DNA from: Lota lota
Taxonomy: Eukaryota > Chordata > Actinopteri > Gadiformes > Lotidae
NCBI GenBank assembly: GCA_026745465.1
Contig: JACYXH010000091.1
Span: forward strand, 1,796,501-1,860,500
Length of the DNA: 64,000 bases
Direction of reading: 5' to 3'
Shown here in pieces: positions 24,667-36,756 of this stretch. Below the pieces are notes generated by a model. It was given only the letters and a program-made list of their open reading frames with translations, ran no database searches and was not told where the DNA came from. A program made the position numbers and the translations under genes. The stretch's first letter is position 1, and each line of letters opens with the position of its first letter.

Positions 24667-24822
24667 ATCGTAAGACAAACACAGGTGTCTGCTCCTTTCA
24701 TGAACCAGGGCACGGGTTGTAGACTTAACTTCACTAGTTTAGTCTACTACCCGGGACCTGGTACATAAAAGGAGCAGACCCATAATTAGTGTTATGAAAG
24801 ACACCTGCGTTTATCCTACGAT
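24667..24822. repeat. 156-bp imperfect foldback (long inverted repeat)
   Basis: The left arm starts ATCGTAAGACAAACACAGGT at 24667. The right arm, reverse-complemented, starts ATCGTAGGATAAACGCAGGT at 24822. Both continue through TCTGCTCCTTT.ATG.ACCAG and GGGT.GTAGACT.AACT to a 6-nt centre at 24730-24735. The right arm carries an extra 23 nt (about 24778-24800). No coding potential. It looks like a MITE or foldback element, family unknown. Confidence 0.9.
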
Positions 24823-25022
24823 GACGCCTCTGTGATACGGGTCTATTGCATTAGGACTGGCAATGGATGGCCTGATTGGTCACGTAGCCACTGAGATCTA
24901 AAATCACAATCGCATGGACCAAATCTAATTTGAACAGATCCGATTCCAAGGGATGTGTTCTGTTCACACTGCTCAGAAGAAAAATAAATATCCGATTTTG
25001 GCCACTTGATTACTCTTCACCC

Positions 25023-25064
<42 letters not shown>

Positions 25065-27154
25065 AGTGCTGAGTTTTCCTATACTGTTGTCGCACCACTC
25101 ACCCATCTGCTCTGCTTTTTTATTTAAGATGAGAACTTTAATTATTGTATGCTACTCGTTAGCTTAGCCATCTGGTTTTGCTAGTGTTCACAGCTGTTTA
25201 TACAGCATTTGTTAAAGCTTAGTATTAAAAAACTATTTTATTCTCCTCATCACATATGTAAAAGGTTCGTAAAAACAAAGTTAGGGTTTGTGGTATATTA
25301 AGACAAAGATCAAAAAAGATCGTACTCAATATACTCAGTAACATCGCACGGGTGGAACAATCCAACAACAGAACTTGCAATGTTTATTGGACTTAAATAA
25401 ATATTGAATTGCATACAATTACCAGCTGAGCCAGCATGCCAAGGACGTCCTGCATCCCTCCCTCAGCAGAAAAACAACTGCAACTGAGCCTTTGAAATGA
25501 GCAACGCATTTATTTTGATCACCACCAAAAGAAACAGAGTCCTAAACAGCAGCTTGCGTTATATCTCAATAAAAGAATTACAACTATCGTCCCGAAAACA
25601 GAATCCTAAATCCTGAATTGTGTATATATAATCAACAATAAACTCAACCTTTTAAGCATTCGATACGGAAGAGGGGACCTCCTCCCCCCATCATTTAAAG
25701 CCTAACCCACCACCACAGTATTTAGTCTGCCCCCCCTATCATCCACTCTGTGATCGGCTTTGCTGCTGCCATCGCGGGCCAGGAGATCAATCTTGCAGCG
25801 GAGAAAGATTAGAGCATTGATTTGAGGGTAGTGAGTAATACCACTGCAGAAAGCATACGTCAAAGGCATGTAATGTGGCGGGACAGAAAAGGCCCTTGAT
25901 TTCTTATTTATGGTCTTATTTCTAGGGCTCTGTCTCTCTCTCTCATCCATATTTCGTGTCAACATTCAGTAGAGAGCCTTATGGGGAAAGAGAGGGGAGA
26001 GTAGAATAGAGAGGACGAGAAACAAAGATTGGGAGAGGAGGACAATATGTTTAATGGTAAGGGAAGAGGGACACGTGGGGAGAGAGAAAAACACAACCCT
26101 GAGAACCCTGTTCTGGTGGTGGTGTGGTTAACAGTTGTGTTGGTAGGGGTAGATGACCAAAATCAGACCATGTGTAGCAAGATACGATTTAGTTTTTTTT
26201 ATATAATATTACACAATAAGGATAGATTGAATATCGAATTTCTTGCCATAACAATGCCACTGAATAGTGATTCATGAATAACATAAATAATGCTTCCTTT
26301 CTTTAGTGTTTTGTACTGGCTAACCATGTACCATGTGTGGGTGTTGTGGAGGAACATGTTGGAACACAACACTTGTTTCTTTTGAAATCAGCACCACGGC
26401 CAGAGACCCTCCACAACAAGGCAAGCCCTGCTTCTGTGCACAGCCAGCACCTTGGACAGCTCCCTCCCTCTTGCCAGCTGCTGTTTATACACCAACAGCT
26501 CGGCAGCTCAACAGATACAAGTTAGCAGAGTGGAAGGAAGAGCTGAAAAGAGTGTGTTCTGCGTGCTTGTGTGTGTTTGTGTGTGTGTGTGTGTGAGCTT
26601 GTGTGTGTGTTTGTGTGTGCGTGCGTGCGGGCACACACTCTAAATGCTGTAGTTGTGAAGTGAATTTGAAGTGAATATCAACATATGGATGATAATGTGG
26701 AAATAAATGGCAGCACTTCTCGGGTTTCTACTTTCATCAATGTATTGATGTGTGTGTGTGTGTGTGTCTGGTTGTTACTGTGAGGTATACTGGCTCGACA
26801 AAAAAACATTTGATGGTGTCCTCCAAGATTAAACAGCTAATTTCCTGTATTGACTAGCCAACATTCTGGGAGGTTACCGATATCAAAAGGCCAACGCCAT
26901 TTTGCTACAGCAATTAAAAAGTGTTCTTGGAGCTAATGAGACTGCTACTGGAATGGACCATGGCTGACATGTTGTGGTTTTGGCAAAGTGTATTTGGGAA
27001 CACTATTCCTGAGTACTTGCTATCTGAGTCTGAATTGCAGTTTAGAAATGTTAAGCAATTTGTGGCCTGGCCTTGAGCCTCTGGTATTTAGGACTGCCCA
27101 ATGATAGTGAAACTTTTGTTGTTGAAACCTAATGGTCATGCTGTCTGTGTGTTT

Positions 27155-27283
27155 GGCATTCCCAGACTATCTGTGGGATGGCATGCTTTATCCCAGACTG
27201 TCTGTAAGATGGCATGCTTTATCCCAGACTGTCTGTGTGTTTGGCATGCTTAATCCCAGACTATCTGTGGGATGGCATGCTTG
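27155..27283 (+). repeat. 31-bp tandem repeat, ~4 copies
   Basis: Unit GGCATGCTTTATCCCAGACT followed by GTCTGTAAGAT. Copies at 27155 (partial), 27180, 27211, 27243 and a partial at 27274. Confidence 0.93.
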
Positions 27284-27444
27284 CAAAACACTGGACAATG
27301 GCACCGTTTGTCTTCTCACACGTTAGTGAGTACATTTGCAAGTCAAATACAAATACTTGGTTGTTGGCTGGATGTCTTCTACCGCCTTCTGCCTTACCTA
27401 GGTGCCATTCAGCAAAGAGATATGGATCCTTGCATGCATATTGT

Positions 27445-27649
27445 GGCAAGCCGGCTCCAGCGCAGCGCCCCAGACGGCTCAGTGGAGCGGTGGTTTTACT
27501 CGGCCCTTGATAGTGCATACAGATGCGTCAGAGGTGGCCCTTGGAGCTATCTCAGGTCCGGGCCGGAGAGGCGCACCCGGTAACTTATGTAAGCCGGAAA
27601 CTCGGCAACCCGGCTCCAGCGCAGCGCCCCAGACGGCTCAGGGGAGCGG
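27445..27649 (+). pseudogene. Ty3/Gypsy-type RT-RNase H fragment between 46-nt direct repeats
   Basis: Plus-strand frames 27500-27605 translate to PLIVHTDASEVALGAIS and, after one frameshift, EAHPVTYVSRKLG. This is the hallmark RT/RNase H junction of Gypsy-class retrotransposons (D-A-S-x-x-x-L-G-A ... H-P-V-x-Y-x-S-R-K-L). The DAS aspartate is present. Only about 35 residues remain, with no flanking polymerase or integrase seen. The 46-nt sequence at 27445-27490 recurs at 27604-27649 with two mismatches. GC- and CpG-rich DNA continues to about 28050 and may be LTR or flanking element sequence. Confidence 0.75.
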
Positions 27650-29388
27650 CGGTAGAAGGACACCGCTCTTCGGCGGATCGCACACCTGAGCACATTAGCG
27701 CTGAACCCACTCAGCGAAATGAAAAGCACCTGCGACAGAGGAGGAGGAGGAACACGGGCATGTGTCTCCTGTGTGGCAGTACGGAGAACGCAGCCTAACG
27801 CGGCCAACACCGGACATATAGAGAGAGACTATTAACGCGTTGAGGACGTTTTCCCTATTCCCAAGACAGGAGCTGCCCTGGGGAATTGACGTTCCGAGTG
27901 CAGCTGAACACTGAATTGGCTTAATCCCTCGTAGGGTGAGTGAGACTACGCTACCCAGCGACGGCCGTGTGTACTTTCCCCGCTCGGACGAGACCGGCGC
28001 TGCCGGAAATATTATCAGAGGTTTGTCCGTGGCCACGGAGCCAGCATACTTTGGCTTAAAAGGACCGTTGACCTGTGTTCATTTGGGAACCGGGTTGTCA
28101 CAATATCTAATGCTGAATTCAGTATGCCAACTACCACTCCAGTGTAATTGATCACGTGCAGCAGAGTGTAGGATAAGTTACCAGTGGTATACACACTTTC
28201 AGATAAGTCGTATGCTATCTTGTCTAGTCATTGGTGCTTACAAATGACAACATACCTGAAAAGAAGCCACAGAGATACACACTTCATGTTCACTACTTTG
28301 TTTAAGTTGTACAGAGTCAAATCCAATACAAATATATTGGTTGGTTACTTTTCCCCCGCATGATTTCTACTTAAATGTCTTGACTTGCAGACAAGTCCTT
28401 TTAGAAGCAAATAAACTAAATGCACTCTTTCATTGGCAACTGTTCACAGCAACCAGCTTCAATGCAAACAAAGCGTTTCAGTGATGTTGTTAGGTGGGAC
28501 ATCCTGTGACCACCCTGTATTGATTTTTGAAAGAGACACTGTGGCATTTGGCCGTGTTCTCTTATCACAACAATAATGTTGATAGCAATAATACTAATAA
28601 TAATGACATTTACCAGACTAAAGCTCCACAGGTGTGGCCTAAGTAGCAGCACATTCCATTGTGCTGACGCACAAGCTCAAAATGTCACTTACATATTTGT
28701 TGAACCCGAGCAAATGTTGCTACATAAATTTTTGATATGTTGACATTATGAGAAGACATTGACTCAAGCCATTGTTGACGTAGAGGGAATCTCTCTTCAG
28801 TTTGTACCAGAGGTGCTCTACCATAAAATGCACGCAGGCACATAGACATGCACACACACACAGTCTCTGCTCCTGTCCTCATTTGATATTTCCCTGTAGG
28901 ATATGCCCATGCCCAACATCTGAATCTAATGTTGTTGGGCTTCTCCTCTCCCGCCACTCCCTTCCCTTCCCTCCCTCTCTTTGTCTGTCTGCAGGTATCG
29001 CAAGCCTTTGCGATGCATTCGTATCCGTATACAAATAAACAAAAGGGTAAACAATGAGAGTAGGTGTGGTGGCGAAGAGAGTAAAAACGGGGATTGAGTG
29101 TAGTTGTACGTGTGCGTCTAAGAGTGATGATGAAAATGAAAAAGACACACGGGAAGGGTACAGAACTAGGGTCTGTGGAAACGCACGAGAATGAGTTGCG
29201 TCGCAATATGCATTTGATTTCAAATAAAGTCATACTTTGTTAATAGGATTTTGAAAGATTATAGTGTGAAGTACATGCGGTAACATTTCAGCCTCTTACA
29301 GAGAAGGGAGCAAATGCATTGGCATTCCAATTGAAATTAAATTGAAGGAACAGGACTGAGATGGCCTCAGAGACGGATAGAGAGCAGT

Positions 29389-29429
29389 GGGGGGGGGGGG
29401 GTAAAGAGCAGTGGGGGGGGGGGGGGGGG

Positions 29430-29520
<91 letters not shown>
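29389..29520 (+). repeat. poly(G) x2 followed by (GA)n
   Basis: Runs of about 13 G and 18 G separated by TAAAGAGCAGT, then (GA)44 at 29433-29520. An uninterrupted polypurine tract capable of triplex and G-quadruplex structures. Confidence 0.97.
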
Positions 29521-29524
<4 letters not shown>

Positions 29525-31239
29525 GATCCTGGCCAGGTAGCTGGATCTTTTAACAGCAGAGGGCTCTCCAGTGACACGGTGGCTAGCTAAGCCTTAAGGC
29601 ATTCAGGAACACACACCCATACACACACACAGGGACTGACATAATACATACACACACACAAACTGACAAAACACAGACACACACAGACTGAAAACACACA
29701 CACACACACAGATAATGACTAAAACACCCACACACACACATACACAGACTGACAAAAACACACTATAATAAACTAAATATAGGTGAATTAGGGTAATCAT
29801 ACATATGTAAGGTGTGAAGGTCTAACCGATATCTGAATTCAGTCAGTTCGAGAGAATAACTATACAAAATAAAGCAATCATCCTCTGCTGATGATTGCCT
29901 TGCTGTGGCGTCTCTTAATCGGTCTCTCTTTGCATAGATCATTGTTCTCTTGTTCTGCTCCTTTTAGTCCAGGGGTAGTTCTGATACTGTTGTTCTCATG
30001 CACAGCCCCTGGGGGCCTGGTGAAAGATATAGAGATTCTCCTCTGATTTAGAACATCCAGTTCTCGGGGGCCAAACTAGGCCTCATGAATAAACCATGCT
30101 CCGTGTAGTTTGGTTACATAACACCGTTGCGAGAAAGGATGTGACTAAGATAGGCTACTGTAAAGTAAAAGTAGGGTTTGATTTAGTTTATTTACATGTG
30201 CAGCTGACAGTCGAGCTTACGACGGAGAGAGACATGCAGATAGACGGTCCTGGTGTTGGTGGTTGTCTTGAAACCAATGACATTAGAAAATATATTGAAA
30301 GGGAAAAGTTTTTATGAACTAACAAATTTCAAGCATCATTATTTTGCCTAGGATTTTGAGAATGTGGTCCTATGTGAGGTTTGGGTTTGCAATGGTCACA
30401 TTTTCTGGAATAAAGGGATTTTAAATTAACCAACCTAACCACAATATAATAATAATAATAATAATAATAACAATAGGTATCCACAGCTACACTGTGAATA
30501 CCTAATAATGATTTATTGTTACCTCCAAAATTGTAATAGACTTACAAAGATTAAAAGCCTGTCTGACCAGAATAGTGCATGGAGGTGGGCATCATGAGTG
30601 TCAATCTATGTGGGCGTCAAGCAATGGCTGCCATCAGTTACTAAGCTTCTCTATGTTTCAACCTGCTGGAAGAAAAATACATTCAAAATAATCATAATTT
30701 CGGTATAATTGCCAGTCTAAATTAAATGGCCACATTGAAATTAAAATAAAAACCTAACTAATAACTGTAGGAGTTGATGAAATGCCTATAGCATTGGGTA
30801 ATCAATGCATTGATGGTCAAAAATTAGATCAGTTGTAGGTAGCACAGAAACAGTATTGATTGACTGTATTAATTAAATGGGTGCATTTGTCTCCGTTTTA
30901 ATTGAATATCTTGCTCTCTCTCCTCTCCAGTTCTGAAATCGGCACTTATTTCAAGTTGCCACGACTATCAAAAGATTCACTTCCCATCGATGAATGGGCT
31001 ATTCTTACGAGCGAGAGACAATGTAGGCCAATTGAGAGGGACGTGATACACTCTTAACAATGCCTCTTTTCGGACTCTGCGTGTGCACTGAGAGAGAAAG
31101 TGACTGGAACTCAGCAGAAATTATTTTGTTTTTCACCATTCTCATCTCGTTGGATCATCCTGTGTGTCGTAATGGGAGAGACCCTCTTCAAGTGCCTGGA
31201 CAAGTGCTAATTATTTCACCCTTGAATTACTCCAATGGC

Positions 31240-31371
<132 letters not shown>

Positions 31372-31854
31372 ACACCGGCATGCAAGCACACACAGCATCA
31401 GCACTTTTAGGCATGCACAGCTTACATATATTAACCCCCACCAGGCTTAGAACTATATACCATGCACAGCTTAGACATATCCACCCCGTAAGATGTGGCT
31501 GGCAGCTTCTGGTCCATCCCATTAGTGTGGCAGATGGGCAGTGAGTGTGTGTGTGTGTGTGTGTGTCAGTGTGTGTGTAGGGGGCATGTTTGTGTGTCAC
31601 TCTGGGAGTCTGCATGTGTGTAATTCCTGAGGTGGGGGGGGAAGGGGGTGAAAAGACAATCTGGATAGCGGATGGACCAGATTGTTGTTTAGCATGTGTC
31701 CGTTAAGAAGCTGTCAAACATGCAATACATTCATGACTCTGCCCTTCTCTGTGTGGCTGCAGCACGGTACCAGTCCAAATAAATGACACGAGAACCCGCC
31801 CCATTGTTTACATCTTAAATACTTAAAAGTGGCATATGTGATTTATGTTACACG

Positions 31855-32117
31855 CCGACAGGCCAGTGCGTCGCGCGGTCAGGACCGCACTCCCGTGGCT
31901 AGGTTTTTTTTCCCGCAGGCGTGTACTTTAGAGTACTGCAGTGTACGTGCAGGGATAGTGTCCAAGGTGTTTCAAGGAGAGCAGCTCCGTGTTCGAGGCG
32001 CTCCTGCGGGGTGACCTTGATCGCTGCAGTCCACCTCGGTGCTCCGGCCGCTCCCACCGCACCGCTGCTGTGTTTGTCTTATTAAATGTAGGCCTCGACG
32101 GGCCGTGCGATTTGCAT
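31855..32117. promoter_or_regulatory. CpG-enriched intronic patch with an octamer motif
   Basis: Locally CpG-rich (for example GTGCGTCGCGCGGTCAGG, CTCCGGCCGCTCCCACCGCA) in an AT-rich intron. It ends in a perfect ATTTGCAT octamer (32110-32117), the POU-domain factor site. It could be an enhancer, a cryptic promoter or a decayed repeat. No initiator or TATA element could be tied to it. Confidence 0.25.
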
Positions 32118-32708
32118 ATGTCAGCAGAAAACAAAACAATGCAGCAACTCTTGCTGAATGAATTAATTACATGCATCTACCCGTGTTCGAACACGATTCG
32201 GAACGCCTCCCTGTCTCCCCCTGGCACGTCACAGAGTCGTGCGGAAACTGAACATCAGCACGCATAAACCACTTGAGACTTTTAGACGAGACTAGTGTGC
32301 AATGCCAAAGCTGGGTGCTATCGCTGGATTTTTGTTTTGGTGTTTTATATATATATATATATATAAACAAAATGAATTTGTAGGGGAGATATTTTGGTGC
32401 ACCGCCTGTGGTTTAGTATTTGATTATCATATTATTTACACACTTCACTTCCCTTTAGAACTTGACAGTTCAGGACAGCATAGCAATCAGGCCCAGGCCT
32501 TTTTCATTATTTCGTGTTAAGATGCTTTGGAGTGTAGTTGCAACACATGTATTTGTGGATGTAGCAAGAGGGAAAAATGAGAGATGGAGAGAGAAGGGGT
32601 GATGGGGTGGAGGGGGGATGTTTACATGCACGGGCATGCAATGGGCAGGAGGCTTGTAAAATAGATTGCAGAAGACAGAGGGTGATTGGACACGTAGGGT
32701 GGGGTGAG

Positions 32709-32709
<1 letters not shown>

Positions 32710-32749
<40 letters not shown>
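32710..32749 (+). repeat. (GT)n microsatellite
   Basis: About 20 units, followed by CTGTGTGTGG and a G run. Confidence 0.95.
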
Positions 32750-32753
<4 letters not shown>

Positions 32754-33473
32754 GTGTGGGGGGGGGGTACAGTAGGATGAGGGGAGAGTTGGGCTAGGGC
32801 ATTGGCAGGAGAAGAAGGGAATCGAAGATGCTGCAAAGAAAAGACAAACGGACGGCAGCCATGGCAGCAACAGTTTTCCTCTGTGCTAGATGCTGTATCA
32901 GTCACAGCACTGCACTACTTTCACTGCTTCAATCATCACTTCCTCCCAACGTTGCCAGAGCATTTCCATATGGTTCTCCACAGTGTCTCACTTCTGAATC
33001 TGAATCAAGGCTCATGTTTGGGCTCTTCCCTAACACATAAACAATGTGTGGTGGCCACTGAATCCGACAGACGTTAACTTGAAACAATATTGCATTCGGA
33101 AGCTATCACTTAACATCTTGCGATGTCTTCTTTTCTATACACGTAGTGACATATAATGAGTGCACTGCAATGTGTTTTCAATTTACCCAAGCCAACTTGA
33201 ATTTCCCATCACTTGTTGAACAAATCAATAAAGACCACTCTATGGAGGACACATAAGCAATGTACAATGCTTTAAGTGGGTTGCCTGTGGAAGTCACCTT
33301 TGTCAAGTTAGGGCCCTTCATGTCAGATTCTGGCAGCGCTGGGACATTGGGTGATGGGAGGCGTCAAATCTGCATGTATTTTGTCAGTGTACACTGAATC
33401 AGAAAGTAGTGATTGGCATAGAGTGGGTGGAGGTGATGAGAGAGTAAGAGTGGATTTCTGTTTTCACGCAGCT

Positions 33474-33474
<1 letters not shown>

Positions 33475-33529
<55 letters not shown>

Positions 33530-33868
33530 CATATGTGTTTGTGTGTGTCTACATGCTTATTCAACATTTTTCTCACCGCAGAGCAGTCTGACCGACTGAT
33601 GGACTGTGATTGCTGGTGACAGCAAGGGACAGGCAACACACACACACACACATCCATCCAACACACACACACACACATCCACCCAACACACACACACACA
33701 CCGAAGGTGTGTCTCGGGGGACGACGGGCCCGTTTCCCCACACTGCATCTTTCATCACCGACCAACATGATGAAAGCCCCCGTCTTCCCCTGTCAGTCAC
33801 TCATTGTTTTTTCTTCCTATCTGGATTCACGTACACACACACACACACACGCGCGCGCGCGCACACAC
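33475..33868 (+). repeat. cluster of GT then CA microsatellites
   Basis: GT at 33475-33527, CA at 33638-33650, 33660-33676 and 33688-33700, and CA/CG at 33833-33868. The opposite orientation of GT and CA within 400 bp would let the RNA fold back on itself. Confidence 0.93.
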
Positions 33869-34196
33869 CCACACATGTGCGCACACGACGCAATCACGCA
33901 CGGACGCACACAAACACTAGCTGGATCCCTGCCCCTATCTCTGTCCCTGTACAAGCGGCCTGTCTTTGTATCTGTTCTGGTGTGTATCTCCCGATGACCT
34001 CCCACAGAGATGCCTTCATGCCTCCAACCCGTAATTCCATCAGCCGTGCCGAGGGGAGGCGCTACCGGCTGAACTTCAAGAAGACCGCATTGAATTTTCA
34101 TGTCCGTCCATCGATTAAATGGTAATGCCAATCAATATTTTATCTGCCACTTCTTGAGCCCCATTGTTGATGTGTGGGATTTTAAGTGCAATGCGC

Positions 34197-34229
<33 letters not shown>

Positions 34230-35677
34230 GTCTGGATGATGAGCTGCACATGCAATACCATCTATGATATTTAAAAGAAAAGAATGCTAGGAAAATAGAG
34301 GGAAACAGAACCAAAACATATCTTGGCAAAAAAAAAAAAAAAGAAGACAAGCTAGAATGATGTTTTTCCGAGTGGCATGGTGGCCTTGGGCTAATTTGCT
34401 GTGTTCTGGATGCTATAGGAGTAACATTGCCTTATGCTGTGGTTTAATAATGAATAGGAAATGGGGAGTGGGTCTACCTGAGCACATGGTTTAATATCGC
34501 ACCACAGCCTAGCCCATTTTCTAGCCTTTCTTTGGTCTTTTTATAGAGTAGAAGTACATACATGAGTGCGGGCATGTGTGAATGAACGTGGGCATGTGGA
34601 TTAAGTGTGTGTGTGTGTGTGTTAAACCCATCAGTGGGCTATAAGTTCACATCTATCTTTAAACTATTTTAGCTGGAGTGCCATTTTGCCTCATTATGAA
34701 TGTGTTTGGGCCTAATTGGCATGAGAGGAACTTGAAGCTGTACTGCCTGGTGGTTCACTGGTGGTGTGAGAAAGAGTTTGAGACAGAGAAAGAGAAAGAG
34801 AAAGAGAGAGAGAGAGAGTAAAGTTGACTCACAAAGGTATTTAGGAGAAAGTAAAGAAAGGGTGATAGAGAGGGTGCTGAGAAAGACATTCTCTGGCATC
34901 AAAGTCGCCCGTTGGGTTGGGCTCTGTGCTGTAAAATAATTAACAAGGCTGGGAAGAGATGGAAGGCTTTTATAGGGAATCCGTGAGCCACATGTCTAAC
35001 TTACCTACGGGGAACAAAGGAACAAATGGTAAGCCGAGAGTGAATACACTGACGACTGTTACGGCTCTAGCATAATGGATGTTGATCATTGTTGAACAGT
35101 ATATAGATAAGTATGTAGCTAAGCACATTGAGGTATATTATAAGAAGTGCATCAGTGAAAGCTGCAAATATATTCTAAGTGGAGAGAGATGTAGCCTTAA
35201 ATATGTATCAATCTACATTAGGAACATACAAATGCTCTAAATGATCAATTGACAATATATCAAACATGGGTATGTGTTTATGTATTTGTGACATATTATT
35301 AATACATAATTTATTTGATTTGACGTATGAACAGACTAATCTCACCATTCTATGAAAATAATATATAGTTCTCATATTTAATATAACAACAATGGACAAT
35401 CAGAGTACATGGTACAAATTACTTTTCCTGTCGTAAGGTATTTATTTTGAAAATATTTTGCCATAATTAAATTAAGCTGTACCAGCGACATGCCTTCCTC
35501 TCACATTCTCACATTATTGATGAAAGAACATTTATTCACCCTCTTTTCAAATGGCCATATCTGGGAAGTCCGTTTGTATGATCCCCTCCTCTTAGCTCTT
35601 GGATGTTGTGGTCCAGGGGAAAGAGAACGCAGTCACAGGCCAAGAGCAACACAATCAGTAGGACCCTGATGGATGAT

Positions 35678-35969
<292 letters not shown>

Positions 35970-36724
35970 CTGAGCGTATGCAGGTGTTGGGGGAGATGGA
36001 GGTAGGGGGGGTGGGGTGGGTGTGTGGCTTCAGCAGGAGAGGAAGAGTAGGAGTGAAGCGAAGGTGTAGACGGAGGAGACAGCTGGAGGTTCCAGACAGG
36101 TGAGTGTAGAAGAAATATGGAAGAGAGGGGAGTGAAAGAGGAAAGGATGGGGGTGGTAGTGGGTGGGTTTGAAGACGGAAGAAAGAAAGGGGGTGATGAA
36201 GAGAGACAGACGCGCGGGCGGGCGCAGGAGCGTGGCACCGTCTAACAAATGACCCGCTCCTCCATTACAAAGGCTGTCAACCTGCACACCTCTTGTCACG
36301 TCTCATGCTCACGCACGTCACTCTTCCTCTCTTGTTCCTCCCTTTCACACACACACAGACACACACACACACAGTCAGACAAATACACTCCAGAACTCTA
36401 CCTCCTGTTACCCGGTGATAAAGTAGATTGTCACCATGGCGACGTGGACCGACCGACATCGCCGCCGCAGTCGGCGCGACAACGACATCATAGCGACTCT
36501 GGAGGGAAGGGTGTCACCGGTAGAAGTGACTTGGCGGCTGTCAGCCGCCGGCGTTACTTATTAGGGTGCAGAAATGTGTGTGTGTGTGTGCGGGGGGGAG
36601 GATGCATTGTAAACTAGGCCATAAACACTGGGCGAATGAGCGAATGAATGACTGGCTGTGGAGATAAAGTGCAGGGGAGCGATGCCGCATCTGTCTTCTC
36701 TCTCCCCCCACCCACCCACCCACC

Positions 36725-36756
<32 letters not shown>

